Shown here piece by piece: positions 1-8,356 of a DNA stretch of 37,529 nt (the first letter of the stretch is position 1; each line of letters opens with the position of its first letter). The notes beneath the pieces are model-generated. The model did no database searches, was not told the DNA's origin, and worked only from the letters and a program-made list of their open reading frames with translations. The translations under genes were made by a program, and so were the position numbers. Source of the DNA: Candidatus Adiutrix sp. (GTDB lineage Bacteria; Desulfobacterota; Desulfarculia; Adiutricales; Adiutricaceae); assembly GCA_031263565.1 (NCBI GenBank), contig JAISFR010000090.1:1-37529 (forward strand), read 5' to 3'.

Positions 1-234
1 GACGAAGAGCCGCTTCTGGATTCCGAACTCATTGAGGCCGGGGTGGTCGAGAGGGCCAGGGCCCTGGTGGAAAAAAATCCCGAGATCGGCCCGATCCTCC
101 TGGAATGCTCCTGCCTGCCGCCCTATGCCCACGCCGTTCAGGCGGCCACCGGGCGGCCGGTCTTCGACTTCATCACCATGATCAATTATTTTGTGGGCAG
201 CCAGTTCCGCAAAGCCTTCGGCGGCTTCTACTGA
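1..234 (+). CDS. Aspartate/glutamate racemase family protein, C-terminal fragment
   Basis: The reading frame is open from the first base of the window and ends with TGA at 232-234, so only the last 77 residues are present. The segment LLECSCLPPYAHAVQ, followed by TGRPVFD, is the typical C-terminal signature of the Asp/Glu/hydantoin racemase family; the LEC cysteine matches the second catalytic cysteine of that fold. Members interconvert amino-acid enantiomers or isomerise small dicarboxylates or hydantoins; the substrate here cannot be told. It converges on the aminotransferase that ends at 289, with 54 bases between them and no convincing terminator. The link to the minus-strand amino-acid genes is suggestive only. 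Confidence 0.75.
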   Translation, partial: DEEPLLDSELIEAGVVERARALVEKNPEIGPILLECSCLPPYAHAVQAATGRPVFDFITMINYFVGSQFRKAFGGFY

Positions 235-288
235 GAACGGCCCCGATTGTCGCCGGCCGATGGGAAGCTCATGATGCCTCCGTAAAAA

Positions 289-1452
289 TCATTTTTTGCT
301 GAAAACCTCGCGGATTTTCTGTAACTTGGATAACGCCAGGTTCAAGGTGTCTTCGCTTTTGGCGAAATGCAGACGGATTAAGTGCTTGACGGGTTCCCGG
401 AAAAAACTTGAGCCCGGCACCGCTCCCACGCCTACTCTCTTAGCTAAATGCTCGCAAAATTCCAAGTCGCTGGCATAGCCGAACTCGGATATATCCACAA
501 GAACATAATACGCGCCCTGAGGTTCCGTAAACGGCAGGCCGATTGTTTTCAGCCCGCCGAGAAACAAATCACGCTTTTTCGTGTAGATTTCGAGCAGGCC
601 GTCATAGTAGCTTTGCGGAAAATTCAGGCCGACCACCGCCGCTTCCTGCAACGGCGCGGCCGCGCCCACCGTCAGGAAGTCGTGGACTTTACGCGCCGTT
701 TCGATAATTTCAGGCGCGGCGATTATATAGCCGAGCCGCCATCCGGTAATCGAGTAGGTTTTTGACAGCGACGAGCAGGAGAGCGTTCGCCCGCGCATGC
801 CCGGCAGCGACGCGATATAGGTATGCTTATGCGGCGCATAGACTATATGCTCGTACACCTCGTCGGTGATGACATAGGCGTCGTACTTTATCGCCAGGTC
901 CGCAATTTGCTTCAGTTCCTCGCCGGTAAACACCTTGCCGGCCGGGTTGGACGGATTGCACAGAATCAAAGCTTTCGCGCCGCCCTGGAAGGCTCTTTCA
1001 AGTTCGCCCGGGTCAAAGCTGAACAGAGGCGGGCGCAAGGGAATGTAAATCGGCTCCGCTCCGCTGAGGACAGCGTCCGCACCGTAGTTTTCGTAAAACG
1101 GCGAAAACAGCGCCACCCGGTCGCCGGGGTTGCAAACCGTAAGCATGGCGCACATCATGGCCTCGGTGCTGCCGCAGGTGACCACGATCTCGCGCTCAGG
1201 GTCAACCGGGAAGCCCATATATCGCGCCTGCTTTCTGGCCAGCGCCTCGCGGAAGTTCGCCGCGCCCCAAGTTATGCTGTATTGGTGAGGGAGGCCGGAC
1301 ACTTCCGCAAGTTTGTCCAGTATTTCTTTCGGCGGGTCAAAATCAGGGAAGCCCTGCGACAAATTAACCGCGCCGTATTGCTGGCTGACGCGGGTCATTC
1401 GCCGAATTACGCTGTCGGTAAAGCCAGCTGTACGCCGCGACAGTTCCCTCAT
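289..1452 (-). CDS. PLP-dependent class I/II aminotransferase
   Basis: A 387-residue fold-type I aminotransferase, normal length for the family. It shows the Schiff-base lysine K231 in SSLSKTYSITGWRLGY, the NPSNPAGK loop (about 166-173), D197 in ITDEVY for the pyridine nitrogen, and a C-terminal Arg in HLIRLHFAKS for the substrate carboxylate. NLSQGFPDFDPP near residue 30 is typical of the aspartate/kynurenine/methionine aminotransferase branch. It would convert an amino acid to its 2-oxo acid in the cytosol. It is the last gene of the minus-strand run; its ATG overlaps the stop of the CoA ligase (ATGA), so translation is probably coupled. With the 2-oxoacid oxidoreductase upstream, a route amino acid -> 2-oxo acid -> acyl-CoA is plausible. 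Aromatic amino acids or methionine are candidate substrates, but specificity is not readable. Confidence 0.88.
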   Translation of the reverse strand: MRELSRRTAGFTDSVIRRMTRVSQQYGAVNLSQGFPDFDPPKEILDKLAEVSGLPHQYSITWGAANFREALARKQARYMGFPVDPEREIVVTCGSTEAMMCAMLTVCNPGDRVALFSPFYENYGADAVLSGAEPIYIPLRPPLFSFDPGELERAFQGGAKALILCNPSNPAGKVFTGEELKQIADLAIKYDAYVITDEVYEHIVYAPHKHTYIASLPGMRGRTLSCSSLSKTYSITGWRLGYIIAAPEIIETARKVHDFLTVGAAAPLQEAAVVGLNFPQSYYDGLLEIYTKKRDLFLGGLKTIGLPFTEPQGAYYVLVDISEFGYASDLEFCEHLAKRVGVGAVPGSSFFREPVKHLIRLHFAKSEDTLNLALSKLQKIREVFSKK

Positions 1453-2789
1453 ATATTTTCCCCCTGTATTTTCGCGATGGTTTCGCGGCGTTCGTCAATC
1501 ACGCGTTTGGCCTTGTGGCTGCTGCGTTCGAGAGTGCCGTTGGGCTGGACGTTGACTATGGCCGGCTTAACGCCGATTCGGGCCTTGAGCGCATTTATGA
1601 CCAGGTCGCGGACTTCGGCGCCGGCTTTGCCGGACACATTCTCCACCGTCACCTCATATTTGCAGGTGAATTTCTCTTCAAAAATACGGATTGTATACTC
1701 ATTGGAGATTTCCGGCAAGGCGCGGATGACATACTCGATATCGGACGGGTAGACATTCACGGCCGACACGATAAACATATCGTCCTTACGGCCGTCAACG
1801 TAGATTCGCCCGTGAGTGCGCCCGCATTGGCAGGGGCTGCGGTCAATTCGACCGATGTCGCCCGTGCGGAAGCGGATAATCGGGCGGGCTTTTTTGCGGA
1901 GCGTGGTAAAGACCAACTCGCCGCGTTCGCCGTTGGTCAGCAGTTCGTCGCTTTTCAAGTCAATTGTTTCAACGTAAATATGTTCTTCCGCGATATGCAG
2001 ACCGTCGTGGCACTCGCACTGGGCGGCACAGGCCCCGAAAATATCTGACAGCCCGTAGAAATCGAACAGCTCCGCGCCCCAGATGTCAGTTATCGCCCTG
2101 CGGGTCGCGTCGATGCTGCCGCCCATCTCGCCCGCGACGAAAATCTTGTTGATCGACAGGTCCTTCTTCGGGTCAAGGCCGCTTTGCAAGGCCTTTTCAC
2201 CGAGCGCGATAATGTATGACGGAGAGGCCCAAATCGCGGTCGGCTGGTATGTTTTCAGCACGAAAAGCAAGCGGTCGGACGGAACGGCCCCCACCCAGAT
2301 GCACAGCGCGCCGGTCCTCTGCGCGCCGATGACATCGGGCCCGCCGACGTACAGCGCGAAGTTGAGCGCGTGGACATACCTGTCGTTCGGGCGGACGCCC
2401 GCCTGCCAGAACCAGCGCGCCTCGGTCTCCTGAAACTCGTCGAAATCCTGAGCGGTAAACGGCGAGAGCGTCGGCACCCCGGTGCTGCCGCTGGAGGTGC
2501 TGACGAACACCACCTCTTCTTCCGGCACGGCGGCCAGTTCGCCCAGAAACGAACCCACGCCCTGCGTGTCGCGCTGGGTCTTCTTGTCGATGAAGGGGAA
2601 CTTCGCCAAATCGGCCAGCGACTTCACCTCGGACGGCTTCACCCCCGCCCGGTCCCACTCACGCCGGTAATAGGGGCTGCGCTGGTAAGCCCAAAGCAGT
2701 TCCTCTTGCAGACTTTTCAATTGCAAGGCTTTCAACCGTTCACCCGGCAGAGTCTCCAGTTCCTCGTTCCAAAATTTACCTCTGGCCAT
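1449..2789 (-). CDS. paaK: Phenylacetate-CoA ligase-like adenylate-forming enzyme
   Basis: A 446-residue AMP-forming acyl/aryl-CoA ligase of the PaaK type. The Ser/Thr/Gly-rich ATP loop SSGSTGVPT is at about 99-107, a FYGLSDIFG segment follows mid-protein, and RFRTGDIGRI marks the hinge before the small C-terminal domain. The start at 2789 is chosen because AGGAGG lies about 8 bases upstream; an in-frame start further upstream would overlap the oxidoreductase beta gene much more. Family members activate phenylacetate or other aryl acetates with ATP and CoA. Together with the 2-oxoacid:ferredoxin oxidoreductase it fits aryl- or alkyl-acetate metabolism, either making the CoA ester or recovering free acid. 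The substrate is inferred, not shown. Confidence 0.85.
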   Translation of the reverse strand: MARGKFWNEELETLPGERLKALQLKSLQEELLWAYQRSPYYRREWDRAGVKPSEVKSLADLAKFPFIDKKTQRDTQGVGSFLGELAAVPEEEVVFVSTSSGSTGVPTLSPFTAQDFDEFQETEARWFWQAGVRPNDRYVHALNFALYVGGPDVIGAQRTGALCIWVGAVPSDRLLFVLKTYQPTAIWASPSYIIALGEKALQSGLDPKKDLSINKIFVAGEMGGSIDATRRAITDIWGAELFDFYGLSDIFGACAAQCECHDGLHIAEEHIYVETIDLKSDELLTNGERGELVFTTLRKKARPIIRFRTGDIGRIDRSPCQCGRTHGRIYVDGRKDDMFIVSAVNVYPSDIEYVIRALPEISNEYTIRIFEEKFTCKYEVTVENVSGKAGAEVRDLVINALKARIGVKPAIVNVQPNGTLERSSHKAKRVIDERRETIAKIQGENI

Positions 2790-3609
2790 TTCTTGAATCC
2801 TCCTGATATTGACTTTGAATCCTGAATCTGCCCTGACGGTCAATATGCCGTTCCAAGTCCTGCGGCCGGGTCGGCTTACGGTTTACCGTCCACCGGCCGT
2901 TTTCATACTCTTTCAGTTCCCACACGCCCACGTCAACCGCTTCTTTGGCGATTTCCACAGTTTCATCGCTTCCAAGGCCCCAGCCTGTCGGGCAAGGCGC
3001 GAGGACGTGGATATATTTTACGCCGACCACGCTTTTGGCCTTTTCGAGTTTTTTGATGTAGTCGTCCAGATAACCTACGCTCGCGCTTGCGGCATAACTG
3101 ACGCCGTTTGCGGCTACAATGGCGGGCATATCCTTTTTCGGGCGGCGGCTGCCCCGGTGCGGCGTGGTGCTGGTCTTCGCCCCGGGCGGCGTAAGCCCGC
3201 TCTTTTGTATGCCGGTGTTCATATACGCCTCGTTGTCGTAACAGATATAAAGGATATTGTCGCCGCGGTCCATCGCGCCTGACAGAGCCTGCAGGCCTAT
3301 ATCGGCAGTGCCGCCGTCGCCGGCAAAGCCGGCGACTATAAAGTCTTTTTCCCCGCGCCGCCTCAGCCCCGCCTCCAGGCCGGTCATAACCGAGGCCGTC
3401 GCGGCGAACGGCGTTATAAAGGCGTTGTTCGCAAAACAAAGCTGGGGAAAGTTAAAGCCGACCGCGCTCATACAGCCGGCCGGCAAGACCGCCACGGTGC
3501 GTTCACCTAAGACTTTAAGCGCGATCCTGACCGCCAGGCTTCCGCCGCACCCGGCGCAAGCCTTATGCCCGAAAAAGAATTCGCGTTCGTCTAAATTCTT
3601 CACAGCCAT
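2776..3609 (-). CDS. porB: 2-oxoacid:ferredoxin oxidoreductase, beta subunit (TPP-binding)
   Basis: A 277-residue beta subunit, near the family length. C18 and C21 (CAGCGG), C46 (PAGCMS) and the Cys of APCPTGW supply the four ligands of the proximal [4Fe-4S] cluster. GDGG starting near residue 97 with NEAYMNTG near 126 forms the thiamine diphosphate/Mg site. The ATG at 3609 follows GCGGGGTGA and overlaps the alpha-subunit stop by 10 bases; codons further upstream in this frame lie inside porA and are not protein-like. It works with alpha to decarboxylate a 2-oxo acid to an acyl-CoA while reducing ferredoxin. Pyruvate, 2-oxoisovalerate and arylpyruvate enzymes share this layout, so substrate is undecided. 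Confidence 0.9.
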   Translation of the reverse strand: MAVKNLDEREFFFGHKACAGCGGSLAVRIALKVLGERTVAVLPAGCMSAVGFNFPQLCFANNAFITPFAATASVMTGLEAGLRRRGEKDFIVAGFAGDGGTADIGLQALSGAMDRGDNILYICYDNEAYMNTGIQKSGLTPPGAKTSTTPHRGSRRPKKDMPAIVAANGVSYAASASVGYLDDYIKKLEKAKSVVGVKYIHVLAPCPTGWGLGSDETVEIAKEAVDVGVWELKEYENGRWTVNRKPTRPQDLERHIDRQGRFRIQSQYQEDSRNGQR

Positions 3610-4727
3610 TTCACCCCGCTTTCGCCGTTTTGCAAATCCGCGAATATATCCGCTATCTGCTTTGCGGATATGCCAGCCCCGCCTAAACCGCCGATAACAT
3701 TCAGCGTCGCGGGCGCCGCCGTGCGGACATTTGCAAACACCGTTCCGGTTCCGCCAAAACTGATGTCTTTTTCCAGAACGGCGACGGCTTTCGCGCCCGT
3801 CAGCGTTTCGGCGATGAGCCGGTCGGGGAAGGGACGCAAATACCTGAGCCGCAAAACGCCGGCCTTGACGCCGTTGGCGCGCAAAGTGTCCGCGACCTGA
3901 CGGCACAAGCCCGAAACGCTGCCCAGCGTTATCAGGACATATTCCGCATCATCACAAAGATGGGCCTCGACAGCTCCGCCGTACAGCCGCCCAAAAATAT
4001 CGGCAAATTCGCGTTCAACCCGCGGTATTAAATCCAAGGCCCGCAGCATCGCCTCGTGATGGGCCTTATGAAACGCCGCGTTATAGGCGGGACCCGCCGA
4101 AAAGCCGAAATTTCGGGGCTGGTCAAAATCAACCCGGTTTTCGCCCGCCTCATAGCCGGGCAAAAAAGCTTCCACCTGCTCCGCGGCAGGCGTGTCGACC
4201 AGCTCATAAGTATGAGTTATGTGGAAGCCGTCGGAGTTGATCATAAAAGGCACGCGCACCGCGTCATCTTCCGCGATTCGGAAGGCCATCAGCGTTAAAT
4301 CGAGGACTTCCTGGGCGTTTTCGGCATACGCTTGTATCCAGCCGCAGTCAAGCAGACTAAGGCTGTCGCGCTGGTCGCCGTATATATTCCAGGGCAGGGC
4401 CAGGCTTCTGTTGGCGTTGAGCATGACGATCGGAAATCGTCCGCCCGCCGAGTAAGTCAGGACCTCGGCCATATAGAGCAAGCCCTGGCCGCTCGTAGCG
4501 GTAAAGGTGCGCACCCCCGCCAAGCTGGCGCCCATCGCCGCGTTAAGCGCGGAATGTTCGCTTTCAACGTGGACAAAGTCAGCGTCAAGGCTGCCGTCTT
4601 CAACGTATTCCGCCAGCCGCTCCACAACGGTCGTCTGCGGGGTTATGGGGTAGGCGGATATCACCTGGGGTTTGGCCAGGCGCACAGCCAAGGCGCAGGC
4701 GTCGTTGCCGTTGATGAATTCACGCAT
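3600..4727 (-). CDS. porA: 2-oxoacid:ferredoxin oxidoreductase, alpha subunit
   Basis: A 375-residue alpha subunit. The N-terminal pyrimidine-binding domain begins GNDACALAVRLAKP and contains the conserved AYPITPQTTVVE (about 25-36) and ESEHSALNAAMGASLAG. The central domain has TSGQGLLYMAEVLTYSAGG, and a transketolase C-like domain follows (ITLGSVSGLCRQV, then LRLRYLRPFP). This is the PorA/VorB type in a four-subunit complex. The start has an AGGGAGGCGG ribosome site and overlaps the delta-subunit stop by 8 bases. The gene order gamma-delta-alpha-beta is the usual one. In an anaerobe such a complex can also be the local source of reduced ferredoxin for a nitrogenase-like reductase, which would explain its place in this operon; that is inference. 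Confidence 0.9.
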   Translation of the reverse strand: MREFINGNDACALAVRLAKPQVISAYPITPQTTVVERLAEYVEDGSLDADFVHVESEHSALNAAMGASLAGVRTFTATSGQGLLYMAEVLTYSAGGRFPIVMLNANRSLALPWNIYGDQRDSLSLLDCGWIQAYAENAQEVLDLTLMAFRIAEDDAVRVPFMINSDGFHITHTYELVDTPAAEQVEAFLPGYEAGENRVDFDQPRNFGFSAGPAYNAAFHKAHHEAMLRALDLIPRVEREFADIFGRLYGGAVEAHLCDDAEYVLITLGSVSGLCRQVADTLRANGVKAGVLRLRYLRPFPDRLIAETLTGAKAVAVLEKDISFGGTGTVFANVRTAAPATLNVIGGLGGAGISAKQIADIFADLQNGESGVKWL

Positions 4728-4992
4728 AATCCGCCTCCCTCCGCATGCTTATCGCTTCGCGTTTGCAGATTTTGGCGCAAATGCCGCACCCTTTGCAGAA
4801 ATCATAATCAACGAGCAAATCGCGGGAGATGGTTCCGTCGGGGCAGTGGAGATAGCATAGCCCGCATTCAACACACCGCTCTTTATCAATTACCGGACGT
4901 ACGCTGCGCCAATCGCCGTTTGAAGTGACAAGGTAGCCCGCCTCAAAGGCGGTCCATTCCGGCGTTTTATCCGGCCACGGCCTTAATCGCAT
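4720..4992 (-). CDS. porD: 2-oxoacid:ferredoxin oxidoreductase, delta subunit (2x[4Fe-4S] ferredoxin)
   Basis: A 90-residue ferredoxin-like subunit with two complete cluster motifs: C40, C43, C46, C50 (CVECGLCYLHCP) and C66, C69, C72, C76 (CKGCGICAKIC). The N-terminal part, with NGDWRSVRPVID, is typical of the PorD family. It carries electrons from the beta-subunit cluster to external ferredoxin. It overlaps the gamma gene by 26 bases and the alpha gene by 8 bases, so the complex is translated as a coupled unit. Confidence 0.9.
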   Translation of the reverse strand: MRLRPWPDKTPEWTAFEAGYLVTSNGDWRSVRPVIDKERCVECGLCYLHCPDGTISRDLLVDYDFCKGCGICAKICKREAISMRREADYA

Positions 4993-5377
4993 CTTTGTTC
5001 CTCTCCCTTATCTTTTCCGGCATCACCTGGTCGATAGCCCGCTCCAGGTATTCGGCCTCGAGGCCGAGTTCGGCGGCCAACCGGCCGAGCAACAGCGTAT
5101 TCACGGCCGGAAGTTCCAGCCTTTCCGCAAGAGCGGCCATATCGTCCGGCGGCCTGATCAAGTCAAGCGTGTAGTCGGGCTTTTCAATCTCACTGCGGTC
5201 AACAATCGGCTTATCGTCAAGCTTCGTGAAGGCTTTTACCGGTGCGCCGCGCCGCTCGGGACCAAACGACGGGAAAGCCAGCGCGTAACCGCCCTTATTC
5301 ACCCAGGCCGCACCGAGCAGCCGCGCCGCCGTGAACGCGCCCTGACCGCCCCTTCCCTTCCATAGAACCTGAATCAT
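4967..5377 (-). CDS. porG: 2-oxoacid:ferredoxin oxidoreductase, gamma subunit, internally shortened
   Basis: A 136-residue protein starting at an ATG at 5377 (IQVLWKGRGGQGAFTAA), the usual PorG beginning. FPSFGPERRGAPVKAFTKLDDKPI is the expected continuation, and the tail LPAVNTLLLGRLA...A is the expected C-terminal part. Known gamma subunits are about 175-190 residues. Comparing remembered family architecture, some 40-50 residues between PDYTLDL and the PAVNTLLLG segment are missing, although the reading frame is intact. The CoA-binding fold may therefore be reduced or the gene may carry an in-frame deletion. The gene lies 10 bases after the ABC permease and overlaps porD by 26 bases. The longer in-frame extension upstream lies inside the permease and is not used here. 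Confidence 0.82.
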   Translation of the reverse strand: MIQVLWKGRGGQGAFTAARLLGAAWVNKGGYALAFPSFGPERRGAPVKAFTKLDDKPIVDRSEIEKPDYTLDLIRPPDDMAALAERLELPAVNTLLLGRLAAELGLEAEYLERAIDQVMPEKIRERNKDAIKAVAG

Positions 5378-5387
5378 GACCCGCACC

Positions 5388-6326
5388 TCACTGTTGCTTC
5401 CAACGGAGTAAAAAGCGTTGAAGAAGATTGAATAAAAACGTGATAAAGGCCACCACAACGCCGATTGTAATTACTCCCGCCAGCGCGGAGGTGTAATTGC
5501 CGAAATTGGCATAGTTATTGACATAATAGCCAAGCCCGCTTCTCGCGCCGATCATTTCCGCCGAGACGAGCAGGATAAAGGACACCGACAAGCCCTGATA
5601 CAGCCCTATGAATATCTGCGGCAGCGCGGCGGGCAGAATAATCTGGAACAGCATTGTGAATCGGCCCACACACAGCGTTTTCGCCGAGTCTATGATGCGT
5701 TTTTCCACATTCAGGACGCCGCTCATCGTACTGGCGAGCGTCGGCCAGAAGGTCGCCATAAATATGACGAAGACCGAGGCGGCCCGGAAGGTGGGCAACA
5801 GCACTATCGCATAGGGGATATAGACAAGCGGGGAAATTGAGCTGAAAAACTTTGTCAGGTAGCCGGCGGCGTCCCCGATTCGTAAATTCCACCCAAAGAA
5901 CAAGCCGAGCGGAATCGCGGTCACCACGCCTATCAGATACCCGTCCAGTATCAGGAATATCGAGTCGCGGACATTGATCAGCATGGGCGCGAAATCAACC
6001 GCAAATTTTTCAAAAACCGCGCCCGGGGGCGGGAATACGGCCTGCTTGGCATTGCCGGGCAAGTCGAATTTAATTGTCGCCAGGACCCAGAATATCAAAA
6101 ACGCAAAAACGCAGCCGATTACATCGCTTATCACGCGGCGCGGGCGGTCCTTTTTTACCGCAAGCGAGACGATAAGCAGGACGGCTTCAACAGCGGCCGC
6201 CAACACAACCGTATACAACGGCCGGTCCTCTATGCGGTACGGCTTATTGGGCAGTAACTGCGCCAACAGCAGTATGGCGAACAGCGCGTTGGGAATGATG
6301 AATATTCGCTTGAGCATCCGCTTCAT
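5388..6326 (-). CDS. NitT/TauT-family ABC transporter permease (importer 1)
   Basis: A 312-residue inner-membrane permease. Several hydrophobic helices are visible, including an N-terminal pair and a third near 65-85 after KKDRPRR. The FPPPGAVFEKFA segment leads into the BPD_transp_1 core. The cytoplasmic EAA-type loop is recognisable as DSAKTLCVGRFTMLFQIILP, and GLGYYVNNYANFGN near the end is typical of SsuC/TauC/NrtB-like permeases. The ATG overlaps the stop of the ATPase (ATGA). It should form the channel for the substrate delivered by the protein at 7197-8291. The family imports nitrate, taurine, alkanesulfonates and related compounds; the precise ligand is unknown. Confidence 0.88.
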   Translation of the reverse strand: MKRMLKRIFIIPNALFAILLLAQLLPNKPYRIEDRPLYTVVLAAAVEAVLLIVSLAVKKDRPRRVISDVIGCVFAFLIFWVLATIKFDLPGNAKQAVFPPPGAVFEKFAVDFAPMLINVRDSIFLILDGYLIGVVTAIPLGLFFGWNLRIGDAAGYLTKFFSSISPLVYIPYAIVLLPTFRAASVFVIFMATFWPTLASTMSGVLNVEKRIIDSAKTLCVGRFTMLFQIILPAALPQIFIGLYQGLSVSFILLVSAEMIGARSGLGYYVNNYANFGNYTSALAGVITIGVVVAFITFLFNLLQRFLLRWKQQ

Positions 6327-7126
6327 ATCGTATACTCCATCCCCGCCGCCGCGCCGGGATTCTCGTCATAGAAGAGAGACATCAGCTTATTGCGAAGGCT
6401 GACATAACCCGGCGTTTCGCGGATTGTGGAATGTACGCGCGGGCGCGGGAACGGCACCTCGAACTCCGCCGCGATCTGACCGAGGCTGTTGGTCAGCATA
6501 ATAATACGGTCAGAGAGGAAAATAGCCTCGTCAATATCGTGGGTGACAAACACGACGGTTTTCGCCTTTTTCTCGTTATCCCACAGCGACAGCAGCAGCT
6601 CCTGCATTTTTGAGCGGTTTTTAGCGTCAATCGCGCCGAACGGCTCGTCCATCAGCAATATGTCGGAATCAAGGGCCATGGCCCTGGCTATCGCCGCCCG
6701 TTGCTGCATGCCGCCCGACAACTGAAACGGATACTTGTGCTCAAAGCCTTTCAAGCCGACTTTTTCGATGAAGCCGAGAGCGATTTCGCTGCATTCGGCG
6801 CGCGACAGATCTCTGACCTGTTTCAGCCCGAACATGATATTTTTCTGCACGGTCATCCACGGAAACAGCGAATAATGCTGAAACACCACGGCGCGATTGT
6901 GGCCCGGCGCGGTTATTTTTTCGCCATCAATATATGCGCCGCCGGCGGACGGCGCAATCAAGCCCTGCAGCACGCCGAGCAAGGTGCTCTTCCCACAGCC
7001 GGACGAGCCGATGATCGACACGAACTCACCCGCCTGAATGTTGAAGGACAGATCTTTTAGTACCGTGAATTTGCCGTTTTTATCCGCATATTCCGCGCTC
7101 AGATTTTTGATTTCTATTTTACCCAC
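6323..7126 (-). CDS. NitT/TauT-family ABC transporter ATP-binding protein (importer 1)
   Basis: A 267-residue ATPase with Walker A GSSGCGKST (about 40-48), Q-loop in VVFQHYSLFPW, signature LSGGMQQRAAIARA, Walker B ILLMDEPFGAID, and H-loop VFVTHDIDEAI. These are standard for SsuB/TauB-like ATPases. The start is taken as GTG at 7126 because CGGAGG lies 7 bases upstream; a TTG start at 7213 would overlap the binding-protein gene and lacks such a site. It energises the permease encoded next, with which it shares an ATGA overlap. Confidence 0.9.
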   Translation of the reverse strand: MGKIEIKNLSAEYADKNGKFTVLKDLSFNIQAGEFVSIIGSSGCGKSTLLGVLQGLIAPSAGGAYIDGEKITAPGHNRAVVFQHYSLFPWMTVQKNIMFGLKQVRDLSRAECSEIALGFIEKVGLKGFEHKYPFQLSGGMQQRAAIARAMALDSDILLMDEPFGAIDAKNRSKMQELLLSLWDNEKKAKTVVFVTHDIDEAIFLSDRIIMLTNSLGQIAAEFEVPFPRPRVHSTIRETPGYVSLRNKLMSLFYDENPGAAAGMEYTI

Positions 7127-7196
7127 CACGCAACCTCCGCTGAGGTCAAATTCCGGCGGACAGCGCAAGTCGGCTGTCCGCCAAATAGCTAGCGGA

Positions 7197-8291
7197 TCAG
7201 TTAGCTGTGTCAAAGTGCGCTTTCAAGTCGTTGTATACTCCGTCGTCGGGGTTTTCAGCGAGCAACTGCGCCAAAGCGGTTTCATAAATGCCCGTATTGT
7301 AGAGTTTCTCAAGGTCGTAGTCCGTTCCGTTCGTGTATCCGAACTCGACAACGCCCTCCTTGAGGCTGACCGTACCGTGTTTGTCCGGGTCGGGCACGGA
7401 GGCCGCGTGGCCGCCGTACACTTCGTACTCTATCTGCGGTTTTTCAATCGTTATGTACCTGGCCACGTCGTCGATGGTCTTCGACCTGTTCTCCTGCGAG
7501 AATTTGTACGCCTTGATCAACGCCCGCTCAAAAGCCGTGTAGGTGTTCGGACTGGCCGCGAGCGCACCCGTCAAAGCGACCTGACGGCAGCAAGGCTGGT
7601 CTTTGAACTCCTCCTTTTCATTGCAGTAGTAGACAACCGTGTGTCCGGCCGCCCGGGCCACCGAGGCATAAGGGGAATACACCGACGCCGCGTCAATTTC
7701 CTGGCCGGCCAGGGCGTTATAGGCGTCTTTCTGGCTCTCGAAGTATACTACGCCGGCTTTATCCGCGCCCTCGCCGATTTCAATGCCGTTGTTCTTGAGC
7801 AGAACCAGCAGTTCGTAATCCTGAACGCTGTTCTTTACGGAAGCGATGTTTTTGCCTCTGAGGATGGATATGTCGCCTTCGACGAAGCCGTCCGGAACCA
7901 GGTCGGATTTGATCACGTAACCGTGTCCATTGGTCATTGCGCCGCCGAAGATGGTGATGTCGTGCCCGGCCGCCTGATTGGTGATGGTCGGCACGGAACC
8001 GATAAAGGCCGCGTCGAGCTGCCCGCCTTCCAAGCCCGCGACCAACTCGCCCGCGGACGCGAACTGGCTGAGCGTAACCGCCAGGCCCTCTTCCTTGAAA
8101 TACCCCTCTTCCGCGGCCACAAACGCCAGCAGATGGGCCGTGGAGTTGAGGTGCCCAAGATTGAAGGCGGTCTTTTCGGGAACACCTTTGGGGGGTGAAG
8201 TCACTTTCGGTTCTTCGCTTGCCCCGGTGACGCCTGTGAACAGCCCGACTGCAAGCAGCAAGGTTGTGATGACTGCCAAGATACGTTTCAT
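7197..8291 (-). CDS. NitT/TauT-type periplasmic substrate-binding protein (importer 1)
   Basis: A 364-residue exported protein. The ATG at 8291 has GGGAGG upstream and opens a classical signal peptide (KR followed by a hydrophobic stretch to about residue 22, then ASEEP). LGHLNSTAHLLAFVAAEEGYFKEEGL and then GELVAGLEGGQLDAAFIGSVP match the SsuA/TauA/NrtA fold. The segment QPCCRQVALTG contains a Cys-Cys-Arg motif that recurs in the second binding protein of this run. It begins 65 bases after the NifX-like gene and heads importer 1. The likely ligand class is a sulfonate, taurine-like or other small anionic compound; this is inferred from family only. Confidence 0.87.
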   Translation of the reverse strand: MKRILAVITTLLLAVGLFTGVTGASEEPKVTSPPKGVPEKTAFNLGHLNSTAHLLAFVAAEEGYFKEEGLAVTLSQFASAGELVAGLEGGQLDAAFIGSVPTITNQAAGHDITIFGGAMTNGHGYVIKSDLVPDGFVEGDISILRGKNIASVKNSVQDYELLVLLKNNGIEIGEGADKAGVVYFESQKDAYNALAGQEIDAASVYSPYASVARAAGHTVVYYCNEKEEFKDQPCCRQVALTGALAASPNTYTAFERALIKAYKFSQENRSKTIDDVARYITIEKPQIEYEVYGGHAASVPDPDKHGTVSLKEGVVEFGYTNGTDYDLEKLYNTGIYETALAQLLAENPDDGVYNDLKAHFDTAN

Positions 8292-8356
8292 TTGAGGTTC
8301 CTCCCTTTTTGCTTCTGATTTGCGAAAACTCCGTCTAATGGACATCTCCGCAATTG

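Noticed and set aside
234-289. Terminator between the racemase fragment and the aminotransferase
   Set aside because: Only a 5-bp CGGCC/GGCCG pairing is visible, without a T-run at a proper distance.
3610-3906. N-terminal extension of the oxidoreductase beta subunit
   Set aside because: It lies in another frame inside porA, is Arg-rich and not protein-like; the ATG at 3609 has a good ribosome site and matches family starts.
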